Shown here: piece by piece, positions 7,658 to 14,833 of the stretch
Position numbering within the stretch: the first letter of the stretch is position 1
How the letters are laid out: each line of letters opens with the position of its first letter
Source of the DNA: an uncultured Lachnospiraceae bacterium
GTDB lineage: Bacteria > Bacillota > Clostridia > Lachnospirales > Lachnospiraceae
Length of the DNA: 46,016 bases
Assembly: GCA_947626775.1 (NCBI GenBank)
Contig: CANQTL010000027.1
Location: forward strand, 1-46,016
Direction: 5' to 3'
Program-made: the position numbers and the translations under genes
The notes under the pieces: model-generated
What the model was told of the DNA's origin: nothing
What the model saw: only the letters and a program-made list of their open reading frames with translations
The model's database searches: none

Positions 7658-9490
7658 TCAGTACCCCGACCAGAATCCCGGGACGACCCAGACCTCCCGA
7701 TTGGCAAAATCCGCATTCTGCGCCGCAGCGTCATCCGCCCCTCCGTCCGCGTCATGGTCCGGCTCATCCGTCTCCAGGTTCTCCTGCCTCTCATAAGCCC
7801 GGTTCCCCTCCGCCTCATAAGCCTCCGTCGCGCCGTTATAATTCGCATCGTAGGCGGGGATGCGGACCTCACTGCCGTCCGCAAAGGTATAGACCACGAC
7901 CGCCTCTCCGTCCGAACTGCGCTGTGCCAGCGTACTCTCGCCGCCCGTCAGGTTCAGGATCCACGGCACTGCCGTCTGCGGCTCTCTGTAGACCGCATTG
8001 CGGTCTTCGCCGCCCACCTCCGCATCATATGCCGTCTGCTCGTTGATCGCATCCACGAAACGCCGCTCCACATAATTCGCGAAACGGTATCCGCCGCTGT
8101 CGGGATCATAGTACGCCTCCCCGAACTGTTCCGCCGTGGAAATGCTGTCCAGCCACGTCAGTTCGCTGTCCGCCGCCCGCCAGCCCTCTGCCGTCTTGTA
8201 CAGGGTAATCTGTTCTTTCCACACGGCGATGTGCGGGTCGGAAGTCCACGCATAGTACCAGATCTCCGCCTGCACGGCGTCCTCGTCCGCCGCGTCTTCG
8301 ATCCGGAAACGGTACTCATCCGGCCACGGGCTGGAGAAGCCAAACGTATACCCGCCTTCCGTCCGATCCAGTTCTACGATATTGGCATAAGCCGCCGTCT
8401 CGTCGGTATACAGATGCACCAGCGCATCCCCGTCTCTGCCGCAGAACGCCCCGGCATAGGCCTCCACGAAACTTTCCTGCTCCGCCGCCTCGTCTTCGTC
8501 TCTTCGCTGCGGATTCACGGCCAGCCCTGCTATGACCGCGCACGCCAAAAACGACACTGCTGTCACCATAATGGCAGTCCTTTTTTTATAATGTAAAAGA
8601 TGTCTGATCCTGCCTTTCACCGCATTCTCCCCGAAAGCAGTCGGACAGCCTACCCCGCTTCCATCCGCACAGGAAAGGGATAAAAGCGCCTCGGCGTACT
8701 CTTTTCGCACTTCCTGTCCCAGCCTCACAAGCACCGCCTCATCGCAGGACATCTCCATATCCGTCTCCGCCAGCCTGTACGCCAGCCAAACCAAAGGGTT
8801 GAACCAGTGCAGGCACACCGCGCCCCACGCAAGCAGTTTCCACAGATAATCTCTGCGCGCAATGTGCACACGCTCGTGCGCCAGCACAAGCCGCCGTTCT
8901 CTGTCTTCCATTCCTGCGGGCAGATAAATACACGGCCTGAAAACGCCAAACACAAGCGGCGTGCCAAGCCCCGCCGCCTCGTACACCGCCGCTTCTTTTC
9001 GCCCATCCGTGCTGACAACCGATGCGCCCTGCAGCGCCCGGCGCAGACGCAGAGCCGCAAACAGGCTGTATGCGGCAAGCGCCGCCGCTCCCGCCAGCCA
9101 GACCCGGCCGCAGATCACAGACAGCCGACTAACCGAACTGTTTTCGTCCTGGGCGGCAATATATGGCGTTTCTCTGCCGGGCAAATCAGCCGTCTGCCCG
9201 CCGCCGTTCTCCCACTCTTCCGTGCGGCTCTCCGCTCCCTGCCACAGAGCCGCTCCGCCCCCGCCAGCCTGCTCCCACGAAAATCTGTTGACGACCGGCT
9301 GCACGAGACTGTATGCGCCCGTGATGGATACCGGGCACAGCAGACGAAACAGCACAACGCTCCACAGCAGATAGGACAAAATCTTCGGCTGCCTGCACAG
9401 TAGAAGCCGCAGCAGAATGACAACCGCAATACAGTAAGCCGCCGTGAGACTCATGCTGCAGATTTTCATGAAAATCAGGCCGATGCTCAT
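7658..9490 (-). CDS. BlaR1/MecR1-type M56 sensor-transducer peptidase
   Basis: This 610-residue membrane protein has an N-terminal M56 zinc-protease module with several transmembrane segments. The zinc motif HERVH is at 205-209 and the third ligand is in MSCDEAVL near 251. A further membrane span lies at about 304-324. In the family an extracellular signal activates cleavage of the BlaI repressor. The outer domain here (about 330-610) is acidic and Trp/Tyr-rich and shows no penicillin-binding SxxK/KTG motifs, so the signal is probably not a beta-lactam bound covalently. The start codon overlaps the blaI stop by ATGA. No resistance gene follows. Confidence 0.88.
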   Translation of the reverse strand: MSIGLIFMKICSMSLTAAYCIAVVILLRLLLCRQPKILSYLLWSVVLFRLLCPVSITGAYSLVQPVVNRFSWEQAGGGGAALWQGAESRTEEWENGGGQTADLPGRETPYIAAQDENSSVSRLSVICGRVWLAGAAALAAYSLFAALRLRRALQGASVVSTDGRKEAAVYEAAGLGTPLVFGVFRPCIYLPAGMEDRERRLVLAHERVHIARRDYLWKLLAWGAVCLHWFNPLVWLAYRLAETDMEMSCDEAVLVRLGQEVRKEYAEALLSLSCADGSGVGCPTAFGENAVKGRIRHLLHYKKRTAIMVTAVSFLACAVIAGLAVNPQRRDEDEAAEQESFVEAYAGAFCGRDGDALVHLYTDETAAYANIVELDRTEGGYTFGFSSPWPDEYRFRIEDAADEDAVQAEIWYYAWTSDPHIAVWKEQITLYKTAEGWRAADSELTWLDSISTAEQFGEAYYDPDSGGYRFANYVERRFVDAINEQTAYDAEVGGEDRNAVYREPQTAVPWILNLTGGESTLAQRSSDGEAVVVYTFADGSEVRIPAYDANYNGATEAYEAEGNRAYERQENLETDEPDHDADGGADDAAAQNADFANREVWVVPGFWSGY

Positions 9491-9861
9491 GGCTGTTCCT
9501 CCTCCGTAAAGCTGTCTATCATCTCCTTGATCTCCGCCGCCTGCTTCGGCGTCAGCTTCCTGCCGCCCATAAAAGCCGCCAGAAAACGCGGAATCGAGCC
9601 GCCGAAGGAATCCTCCACGAACTCCCTGCCCTTGTGACCGTAAAACTCTTCCCGCGTCATCAGGGAAGTCACCGTCGCGTTTTCATTCCGGAAAATCCCT
9701 CTGTCGCACAGCTTCTTTAACACCGTGTAGGTGGTCGATTTCTTCCAGTCAAACTCTCTCTCGCACAGCTTCACCAGCTCCGGCGAGGCGATCGGTTCCC
9801 TCTCCCAGATCATATCTGCGAAACGCGCTTCCAGCCTAGCCAGTTTGTACTCTCTCATCAT
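9487..9861 (-). CDS. BlaI/MecI-family repressor
   Basis: This is a winged-helix DNA-binding repressor of about 124 residues. It has the family helix-turn-helix (SPELVKLCEREFDWKKSTTYTVLKKL, read here as segments) and a C-terminal dimer/cleavage region ending in Glu-rich EEEQP. Three in-frame ATG codons at 9870, 9861 and 9858 are possible. GGGGAG lies just upstream of the last two, which fits homologues starting near MREYKL. It overlaps blaR1 by four bases. Two matching operators lie in its own promoter, so autorepression is expected. Confidence 0.92.
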   Translation of the reverse strand: MMREYKLARLEARFADMIWEREPIASPELVKLCEREFDWKKSTTYTVLKKLCDRGIFRNENATVTSLMTREEFYGHKGREFVEDSFGGSIPRFLAAFMGGRKLTPKQAAEIKEMIDSFTEEEQP

Positions 9862-9994
9862 GCTCCCCATTCCGGAGCGTTTTCGCGACGGGGCGACGCG
9901 AATCTCAAATTCGCGTCTGCCATCAGGGGAATTTGTGACGCTCCGGCACAAATTCTCGTGTGAAAAATCAGCACATCAGTGTGATTTTTCACAC
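9862..9994 (-). promoter_or_regulatory. Structured 5' leader of blaI
   Basis: Three perfect hairpins lie in the leader: stems 9895-9903/9909-9917 (9 bp), 9929-9937/9947-9955 (9 bp) and 9958-9970/9982-9994 (13 bp). On the minus strand the loop of the middle hairpin, CCGGAGCGT, is exactly complementary to ACGCTCCGG immediately upstream of the ribosome site. A pseudoknot or long-range stem next to the start codon is therefore possible. The segment 9919-9957 matches 32357-32395 at 32 of 39 positions. Confidence 0.75.
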
Positions 9995-10049
9995 TGCGCT
10001 CCCTTTTCCGATGTTCTTTTGCCTCGGCGGCTGACGCACCGTCATTTTG

Positions 10050-10111
10050 GTCTATTATTAATAGACTGTCGTGTTATCATGTAGTCTACCACGGATAGAC
10101 CGTCATGTCAA
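10050..10111 (-). promoter_or_regulatory. blaI promoter with two GTCTA-N7-TAGAC operators
   Basis: On the minus strand TTGACA (10106-10111), a 17-base spacer and TAGACT (10083-10088) make a good promoter. Two 17-bp palindromes of form GTCTA-N7-TAGAC lie at 10084-10100, between and over the promoter boxes, and at 10050-10066, just past the predicted start. Their centres are 34 bases apart. This placement is what a BlaI dimer pair would need to block transcription. Confidence 0.85.
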
Positions 10112-10173
10112 TCACCAAACAATGATCTTACCGACAAACGAGAAACAAAATATCCATCCAGACAGCGCAAAAA

Positions 10174-10364
10174 AATAACCCATAAGAAGTAATCGACTAT
10201 CGTCAAGCTTCTTACAGGTTATTTCCCGCTTTCGCTAAGAAACCTTACTATCGTACGGCTTCTCTTTTATAATACCGCCGTTTACTTTTAAATATTCTTA
10301 TATAAAGAAATAACTGTCGTTAAACTCATATAAGAACAGCATTAGAAGATAACTATCGTTATCT
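10174..10364. ncRNA. Array of four hairpins with a shared apical motif
   Basis: The hairpins lie at 10174-10223, 10238-10263, 10295-10336 and 10347-10364. Each ends in AC-TATC-GT (TGTC in the third) on the plus strand, which reads AC-GATA-GT or AC-GACA-GT on the minus strand. The stems differ in sequence while base pairing is kept. No open frame of note covers them. On the minus strand the loops fit a GNNA tetraloop closed by C-G, and both neighbouring genes are minus, so minus-strand transcription is more likely. The function is unknown. Confidence 0.55.
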
Positions 10365-10440
10365 CAGACTGTAGACAAAGTCCCGGGGTCTCCCGGGATT
10401 TTGTCTACAGTCTGAGACAGAATCAACGCGATTCTGTCTC
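10362..10440. repeat. Long palindrome overlapping a second hairpin
   Basis: A roughly 26-bp near-perfect stem spans 10362-10416, with CCCGGG at its top. A second hairpin GAGACAGAATC/GATTCTGTCTC spans 10414-10440 and shares GAGAC with the first, so the two exclude each other at the base. Neither is followed by a T run on either strand, so an ordinary intrinsic terminator is unlikely. The remaining stretch 10441-10565 holds nothing recognisable. Confidence 0.6.
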
Positions 10441-10565
10441 ATTGTACGAATTCTCAATTAGGACCAGCCGGTTTCAGGCGGATTTCTTTCTGCATATTGT
10501 TCTGTCTATTTACCGCATGAACAGTCTGCATTATAGGCATTTTTATTTTCGCTCTATTTTATGCC

Positions 10566-11552
10566 TTAATAAACTTCTGCCCCATACTCAATGTCAATCC
10601 CTTTATGTTCGTTCAGGACATACTCTTTGCCGCCGACGGTTACGGTCTGCCCCGGCTGGAATTTATCAAGCTGAAACGTCTTTCCGCTGATAAGCGCATT
10701 GTAGCGTTTGTCATATGTTTCCTTATCGAAAAGCGTCATGGCGTCCTCGTTGGCGGTCAGATAATAACTTTGGGAGCGATTTCCCACCGTCACAGTGAAA
10801 AAGCCGTTCTGAATACCGACATCCTTCAATTTCTGCCGGATTTCTTTCTGACTGTAACGCTGTTCGATGCTCCATACATTCCCATGCGCCACATCCTCCC
10901 AAAACTCCGCATACTCCGCCGCTTCCTTATCATAGCTTTCTTTGCCAAAGCTGGCAAAGGTGCTCGGGCTTAATGACGAACCCATCGAAAGCACCCTATG
11001 GTTTCTGCCGTCCTTTCCCGTAAACTGATAATAGGAATAGCTGTCAAAACGCACTTCGTTGTCCTTCACGGACATCTGTTTGGGATTATGGATTCCCAGC
11101 ACATTATTGACGTCAGCCGGATCAAAATACATCTTTTCACCCACAGGACGGCTTTCTACCGCATATTTGCTGATGGGGCTGTTGCTGTATATGTCTTTCA
11201 TGCCCTGAAAATAAACCGATCTTCCGTCATAGCCGAGCATATAGCCGTCATATTTTTCGATCGCACCCAGTATTTCCCGTGCAGAATAAAACGGCTTTCT
11301 TTGGCTCGGATGCCGTCTCTGTCTTGCGCCTACCAACATACCTTCCCTCGTGTAGAGCTTAGAAGCGGCAGGTCTGCTCTTGCTATAGACAACGCCGTCC
11401 ATAAAATTCGGCGCCGTGTTCCTGTTTGCAATCGTCCTGTTCGTGATATTCTGGCTGCCGGCATTCCTGCTTCCAAGCAGCTTTGAAATCATAGAATAAC
11501 GGTTAAAGAAGCCGCTGTTCATAAAGCTGAATAAATTTCCATTGATCCTCAT
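10566..11552 (-). CDS. Uncharacterised protein of the LytTR locus (328 aa)
   Basis: There is no recognised catalytic motif, signal peptide or membrane span. The N terminus (RINGNLFSFMNSGFFNRYS) is followed by an Asn/Ser-rich segment. A tyrosine-rich middle (about 95-190) follows, and the end is LNEHKGIDIEYGAEVY. From memory it recalls DUF3879-type proteins, which was not verified. AAGGAGG nine bases before ATG supports the start. It is the last gene after the response regulator, kinase and 12444 gene, and is preceded by a 142-base gap with a G9 tract and TTGACG box. Confidence 0.75.
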   Translation of the reverse strand: MRINGNLFSFMNSGFFNRYSMISKLLGSRNAGSQNITNRTIANRNTAPNFMDGVVYSKSRPAASKLYTREGMLVGARQRRHPSQRKPFYSAREILGAIEKYDGYMLGYDGRSVYFQGMKDIYSNSPISKYAVESRPVGEKMYFDPADVNNVLGIHNPKQMSVKDNEVRFDSYSYYQFTGKDGRNHRVLSMGSSLSPSTFASFGKESYDKEAAEYAEFWEDVAHGNVWSIEQRYSQKEIRQKLKDVGIQNGFFTVTVGNRSQSYYLTANEDAMTLFDKETYDKRYNALISGKTFQLDKFQPGQTVTVGGKEYVLNEHKGIDIEYGAEVY

Positions 11553-11638
11553 CGTTTTTGCCCTCCTTGCGCTTCACAACTTGAAATCCTTTTCCGTTCC
11601 CTACGCACACATACGCTGCATAGGTTTATTATTTATAT

Positions 11639-11653
11639 CGTCAACCCCCCCCC
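11639..11653 (-). promoter_or_regulatory. G9 tract next to a TTGACG box
   Basis: On the minus strand nine G residues (11645-11653) are followed at once by TTGACG (11639-11644). The only -10 candidate, TATGCA 16 bases on, is poor. The tract lies between the 12444 and 11552 genes. Slippage at the homopolymer could change local spacing, but this is inference. Confidence 0.3.
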
Positions 11654-11694
11654 TGAAAAGTTTAGGGCGGATTTCCATTTTTCAAAAACTTTCC

Positions 11695-12444
11695 TCAAAC
11701 CTGAAGGTCAATCCCCGCCGTCGCCGATACTGCGGCACTGTTCGGGTTTTTCATGGCTGCGATCATTTTCTCCGTCAAATCCCGCACATCTTTTCCCACA
11801 ACCTTAAACTCATAAGATTGCAGATTTTCGCCTTCTGCCTTTCGCTCTGCCCGCATTTCGGCAAGGCGTTCTTCCTGTTCACGCTTTGCCTGCTTCTTTT
11901 CCGCTCTTTTCCTTTCCAGTTTTTCTTCGTTCTCTTTTTGCTCTTTCGCTTTTCTTCTGGCATTCTCTCTGGCAATTTTTCCGTCTGGATCGCTTGTGCC
12001 TGAGCTCATCATCGAGATATTTCCGTTTGCGTCTATTTGGACAGATATACTCGTCAGCGTTCCGAGAGAATGGGAGATTGCGTGAGATACACAGTCTGGA
12101 ATAACCGCCAGATTCTCCTCCAGATATTTTGCTTTTTCCGGATCATTCATGCACTTTTTCAAAAATGCACCTGACACCGATACCGTTGTCGGAACGCCCT
12201 GCATGGAAGTGGTTCCCGCATTCATATAACTGTATTTATCCTGCAAATACTTCGCATAATCATTCACATTGCTATATCCCGTTTTTATCTGTTCCGTCCG
12301 TGTTTTTCCCGGAGTAGAAGTCTTCAACTCCACCGTACTTGTAATCACACGGCTTTCTTTCCCCTCTTTTTCAGATTCTTTCTTTTGCGCAGCGTATGCG
12401 CTTTCATATGCGCTGTAGTTCCTCTCAATTCCTGTTACTGCCAT
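11695..12444 (-). CDS. DUF6033-like protein with a charged helical segment
   Basis: This protein of about 249 residues has an N-terminal part with AYESAYAAQ and NVNDYAKYLQDKY. A central domain follows, and a strongly charged Lys/Glu/Arg segment (about 158-210) is predicted to be a long helix or coiled coil. It ends in a short hydrophobic tail. There is no signal peptide. From memory it matches the DUF6033 family of Lachnospiraceae; the function is unknown. Two ATG codons are adjacent, and AGAGGAAGG favours the second. It lies 59 bases after the kinase stop, so co-expression with the two-component pair is likely. Confidence 0.7.
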   Translation of the reverse strand: MAVTGIERNYSAYESAYAAQKKESEKEGKESRVITSTVELKTSTPGKTRTEQIKTGYSNVNDYAKYLQDKYSYMNAGTTSMQGVPTTVSVSGAFLKKCMNDPEKAKYLEENLAVIPDCVSHAISHSLGTLTSISVQIDANGNISMMSSGTSDPDGKIARENARRKAKEQKENEEKLERKRAEKKQAKREQEERLAEMRAERKAEGENLQSYEFKVVGKDVRDLTEKMIAAMKNPNSAAVSATAGIDLQV

Positions 12445-12505
12445 CATACCTTCCTCTCTTTCAGTGTTTTTATTTTTCTGGCTCTACCGTTTAAACTCTC
12501 ATCAC

Positions 12506-13915
12506 CTATTGGCGGATATTTGACTTCTGTTCCCGCTGCAACATCACCGTCACATGGAAAATCTGCTCTTTTACCTTGATACTGACTCCGCCGTAATACC
12601 GTTCGGCGATGTCCGATACATTTTTCAGTCCGATCCCATGCTCCATCATAAGCGGCGGAGCAACCCTCTCTTTCGTGGACAGTGGAAACGGGCTGCCCTC
12701 CTGCCAGTGCAGCCTGCCGTCAAAGCTGTTTTCCACATCGATCAGGAAAAACTGCTTTTTCTGCTTTACCCGCAGACGGATAAAACGCTTTTCCTGCCGG
12801 TCTTTCTCGCAGGCTTCGATGGCATTGTCCAGAAGATTGCCGAGGATCATCCCCATATCAAAAGCCGATATGCCATCCACGGGATGGAACTCCACCTCAA
12901 AATCAATCCCCATTTTTTCTGCCCTGCGCCACCTGTCGTTGACGATCACATCGGTAAGGGCATTGCCCGTTGCGTACCGGCACTCCAATTCCTGCATGGT
13001 TTCATCCATCTTTGAAAGATAATCCGCGATCTCTCCGTATTGTTCCCCCGCCGCAAGCCCCTTGATGTTTGTAAGGTGGTTTTTCATCTCATGCCGCAGC
13101 TTGCGGATATTTCCGTAAAAATCCTCCGCTTCCTCCAGCCGCCGCTTCATCGCCTGCACCTGTTTTTCTTCCAGAAAGCGCTTCTGCCGTTCCTCCAGGA
13201 GTACTCTGTAATTCTTCCAGAAATAAATCAACAGGAGTTCTCCCACAAAGATACAGCCCGCCATCAGCGGTATCTTCCAGAGCATTTCTTTTTTCGCGTC
13301 GTACAGAGAAAAAACCGCATCGCCTACCTTTACCGCATACAGATCCGACACGATACCAGCCAAGACGCCGCCGGAAAGGCTGTACGCGGAAAACAAAAGG
13401 GCGTCCCGCCTGTCCATCTCCGCATTTTTCAGTACCCGGATCGATACCAGCAGCATAAACAGCATAAGGGCTGTATAGACAACCGTCAAAACCAACGCGC
13501 TGATCATCATTTTTTGACGGAACTGATACGAATAACCGCTCTGCATCATATCCATGCCGGACAGCAGTATATTTTGCACTTTCAGGCGCAGGCTGTTGGA
13601 GATCAGGGTGCTTAATGAGTGGAAGTTATAAAAAAGCAGAAGCACAAAGACCGCCTTTTCGTAACCGCCCCTGTACCGGATCAGGCAATACACAAGCGCA
13701 AACGCAAAGACCGCAAGATAGCGGATCCATGCCACGGAAACCGGCAGCTTTGCCATGAGGTTTACCGCAAAGAACAGCGCCGCCGCGATCATGGCGCTCC
13801 TTTCCCTCTTTGTGCGAAAGACGGCTTTCCACAGCAGTAACAGAAGCGCAGCCTGAACCAGAACCATACAAAATTCCGTGATTTTAAGAAATATGTCGTA
13901 ATCAGCCTGTGCCAA
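12506..13915 (-). CDS. AgrC-like GHKL sensor histidine kinase
   Basis: This 469-residue protein has about six membrane segments in residues 12-235. A short coiled coil (about 238-265) leads to a kinase core with the phosphoacceptor RHEMKNH at His275, N box GNLLDNAIEAC near 360-369 and G box HGIGLKNV. This is the architecture of peptide-sensing AgrC/ComD-type kinases. The start is TTG: GGAGG overlaps the end of the response regulator, and seven bases separate it from TTG. The gap between the two genes is two bases. No AgrB or AgrD-like gene is visible nearby, so the ligand is unknown. Confidence 0.9.
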   Translation of the reverse strand: MAQADYDIFLKITEFCMVLVQAALLLLLWKAVFRTKRERSAMIAAALFFAVNLMAKLPVSVAWIRYLAVFAFALVYCLIRYRGGYEKAVFVLLLFYNFHSLSTLISNSLRLKVQNILLSGMDMMQSGYSYQFRQKMMISALVLTVVYTALMLFMLLVSIRVLKNAEMDRRDALLFSAYSLSGGVLAGIVSDLYAVKVGDAVFSLYDAKKEMLWKIPLMAGCIFVGELLLIYFWKNYRVLLEERQKRFLEEKQVQAMKRRLEEAEDFYGNIRKLRHEMKNHLTNIKGLAAGEQYGEIADYLSKMDETMQELECRYATGNALTDVIVNDRWRRAEKMGIDFEVEFHPVDGISAFDMGMILGNLLDNAIEACEKDRQEKRFIRLRVKQKKQFFLIDVENSFDGRLHWQEGSPFPLSTKERVAPPLMMEHGIGLKNVSDIAERYYGGVSIKVKEQIFHVTVMLQREQKSNIRQ

Positions 13916-13917
13916 CG

Positions 13918-14652
13918 CTATCCCTCCGAAATATATTCCATATATGCTTTTCGGAAATCAGCATACTTGCGCTTGGAGATCAGCAGCCTGTCGCCGTTCG
14001 CCATCGTGACCTCCGACCCGTTATACGCATCCACATGGGAAAGGTTGATCAGATAGCCCTTGTGGATGCGGTAAAACTGTCCCCGGAATTTCTTCTCCAA
14101 TTCCCCGATCTTTGCGTAATACTCTGCCTTTTCCGCTTTCAGGGTAAGAATGACTTTATGGCTGTGGCTTTCCAGATAATAAATATCGTCGAGCGGTATC
14201 ACTCTTTTTTCGCTCCCCTGCGGCACAATCAACATCTGCCTGTCAGGCGCTTCGTTCTGCTTCTCCCGTGCCGCCTTAATCTGTCTGACGGCACACGCAA
14301 AGACCCGTGAAAATTTCTCTTCATCGATTGGTTTCAGCAGATATTGAAACGCCCTGACGTCAAAGGCGTCGTACACATACTTTTCATATCCCGTCACAAA
14401 GATGATCACAGGCTGCCTTGCAAGCTCCATGCCGCGAAGCTGCCCGGCAAGCCACATCCCGCTTTTATCTTCCTCCCCGTCTGCCTTCATCTCGATATCC
14501 AGAAACAACAGGTTATGCGCCGCGCCCGCCAATAAGTATTCCTCGGCGGAAGCATACTCTGTGATCCGGCACTCTGTTCCCTGCTTCCGGATCAGACTGC
14601 AGATATATGTCCGGATGTTCTTCTCGTCGTCGCAGACCGCAATATCGATCAT
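13918..14652 (-). CDS. LytTR-family response regulator
   Basis: Residues 1 to about 125 form a receiver domain with acidic pocket CDDE, phosphorylation site LFLDIEM (Asp52) and LLKPI. A charged insert (KADGEEDKSG) follows the phosphorylation loop. A LytTR DNA-binding domain follows (about 145-240), with YYLESHSHKV, RIHKGYLIN and SKRKYADFRKAY. It is translated just ahead of its kinase. GAGGGC lies five bases before ATG. A tandem AgrA-like site lies upstream of its own promoter, which suggests autoregulation. Confidence 0.93.
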   Translation of the reverse strand: MIDIAVCDDEKNIRTYICSLIRKQGTECRITEYASAEEYLLAGAAHNLLFLDIEMKADGEEDKSGMWLAGQLRGMELARQPVIIFVTGYEKYVYDAFDVRAFQYLLKPIDEEKFSRVFACAVRQIKAAREKQNEAPDRQMLIVPQGSEKRVIPLDDIYYLESHSHKVILTLKAEKAEYYAKIGELEKKFRGQFYRIHKGYLINLSHVDAYNGSEVTMANGDRLLISKRKYADFRKAYMEYISEG

Positions 14653-14678
14653 GCCTTGCCCTCTTTCTGCTTTTGTTT

Positions 14679-14748
14679 TCTATATCGGGGAAATGGGGTT
14701 GATTTTTGACAGGGATTGCGCAACTGGGCATTTTTATGACGCAACTGG
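14679..14748 (-). promoter_or_regulatory. AgrA-like LytTR site and promoter of the two-component operon
   Basis: On the minus strand CCAGTTGCG occurs twice, at 14740-14748 and 14719-14727, separated by exactly 12 bases. The spacing and core match the known AgrA pattern ACAGTTAAG-N12-ACAGTTAAG. A possible -10 TATAGA lies at 14679-14684 with a poor -35, as expected for an activated promoter. The translation start is about 25 bases further. Confidence 0.75.
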
Positions 14749-14762
14749 ACATAAAATCTCTC

Positions 14763-14795
14763 AAAAAAAGACTACAACATCTCTGTTATAGCCTT
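14763..14795 (-). terminator. Intrinsic terminator after the amidohydrolase gene
   Basis: On the minus strand GGCTATAACA and TGTTGTAGTC form a stem with two G-U pairs, followed by seven T residues. It lies 38 bases past the stop of the 14834 gene and abuts the LytTR site of the next operon. Confidence 0.85.
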
Positions 14796-14833
14796 TTTCC
14801 AAATCAGAAATTGATCAAGCCGGCGGCGATACC

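Noticed and set aside
10174..10440. Retron-type msr-msd or integron attC interpretation of the hairpin region
   Set aside because: No reverse transcriptase or integrase gene is in the neighbourhood and the hairpins lack the known flanking features.
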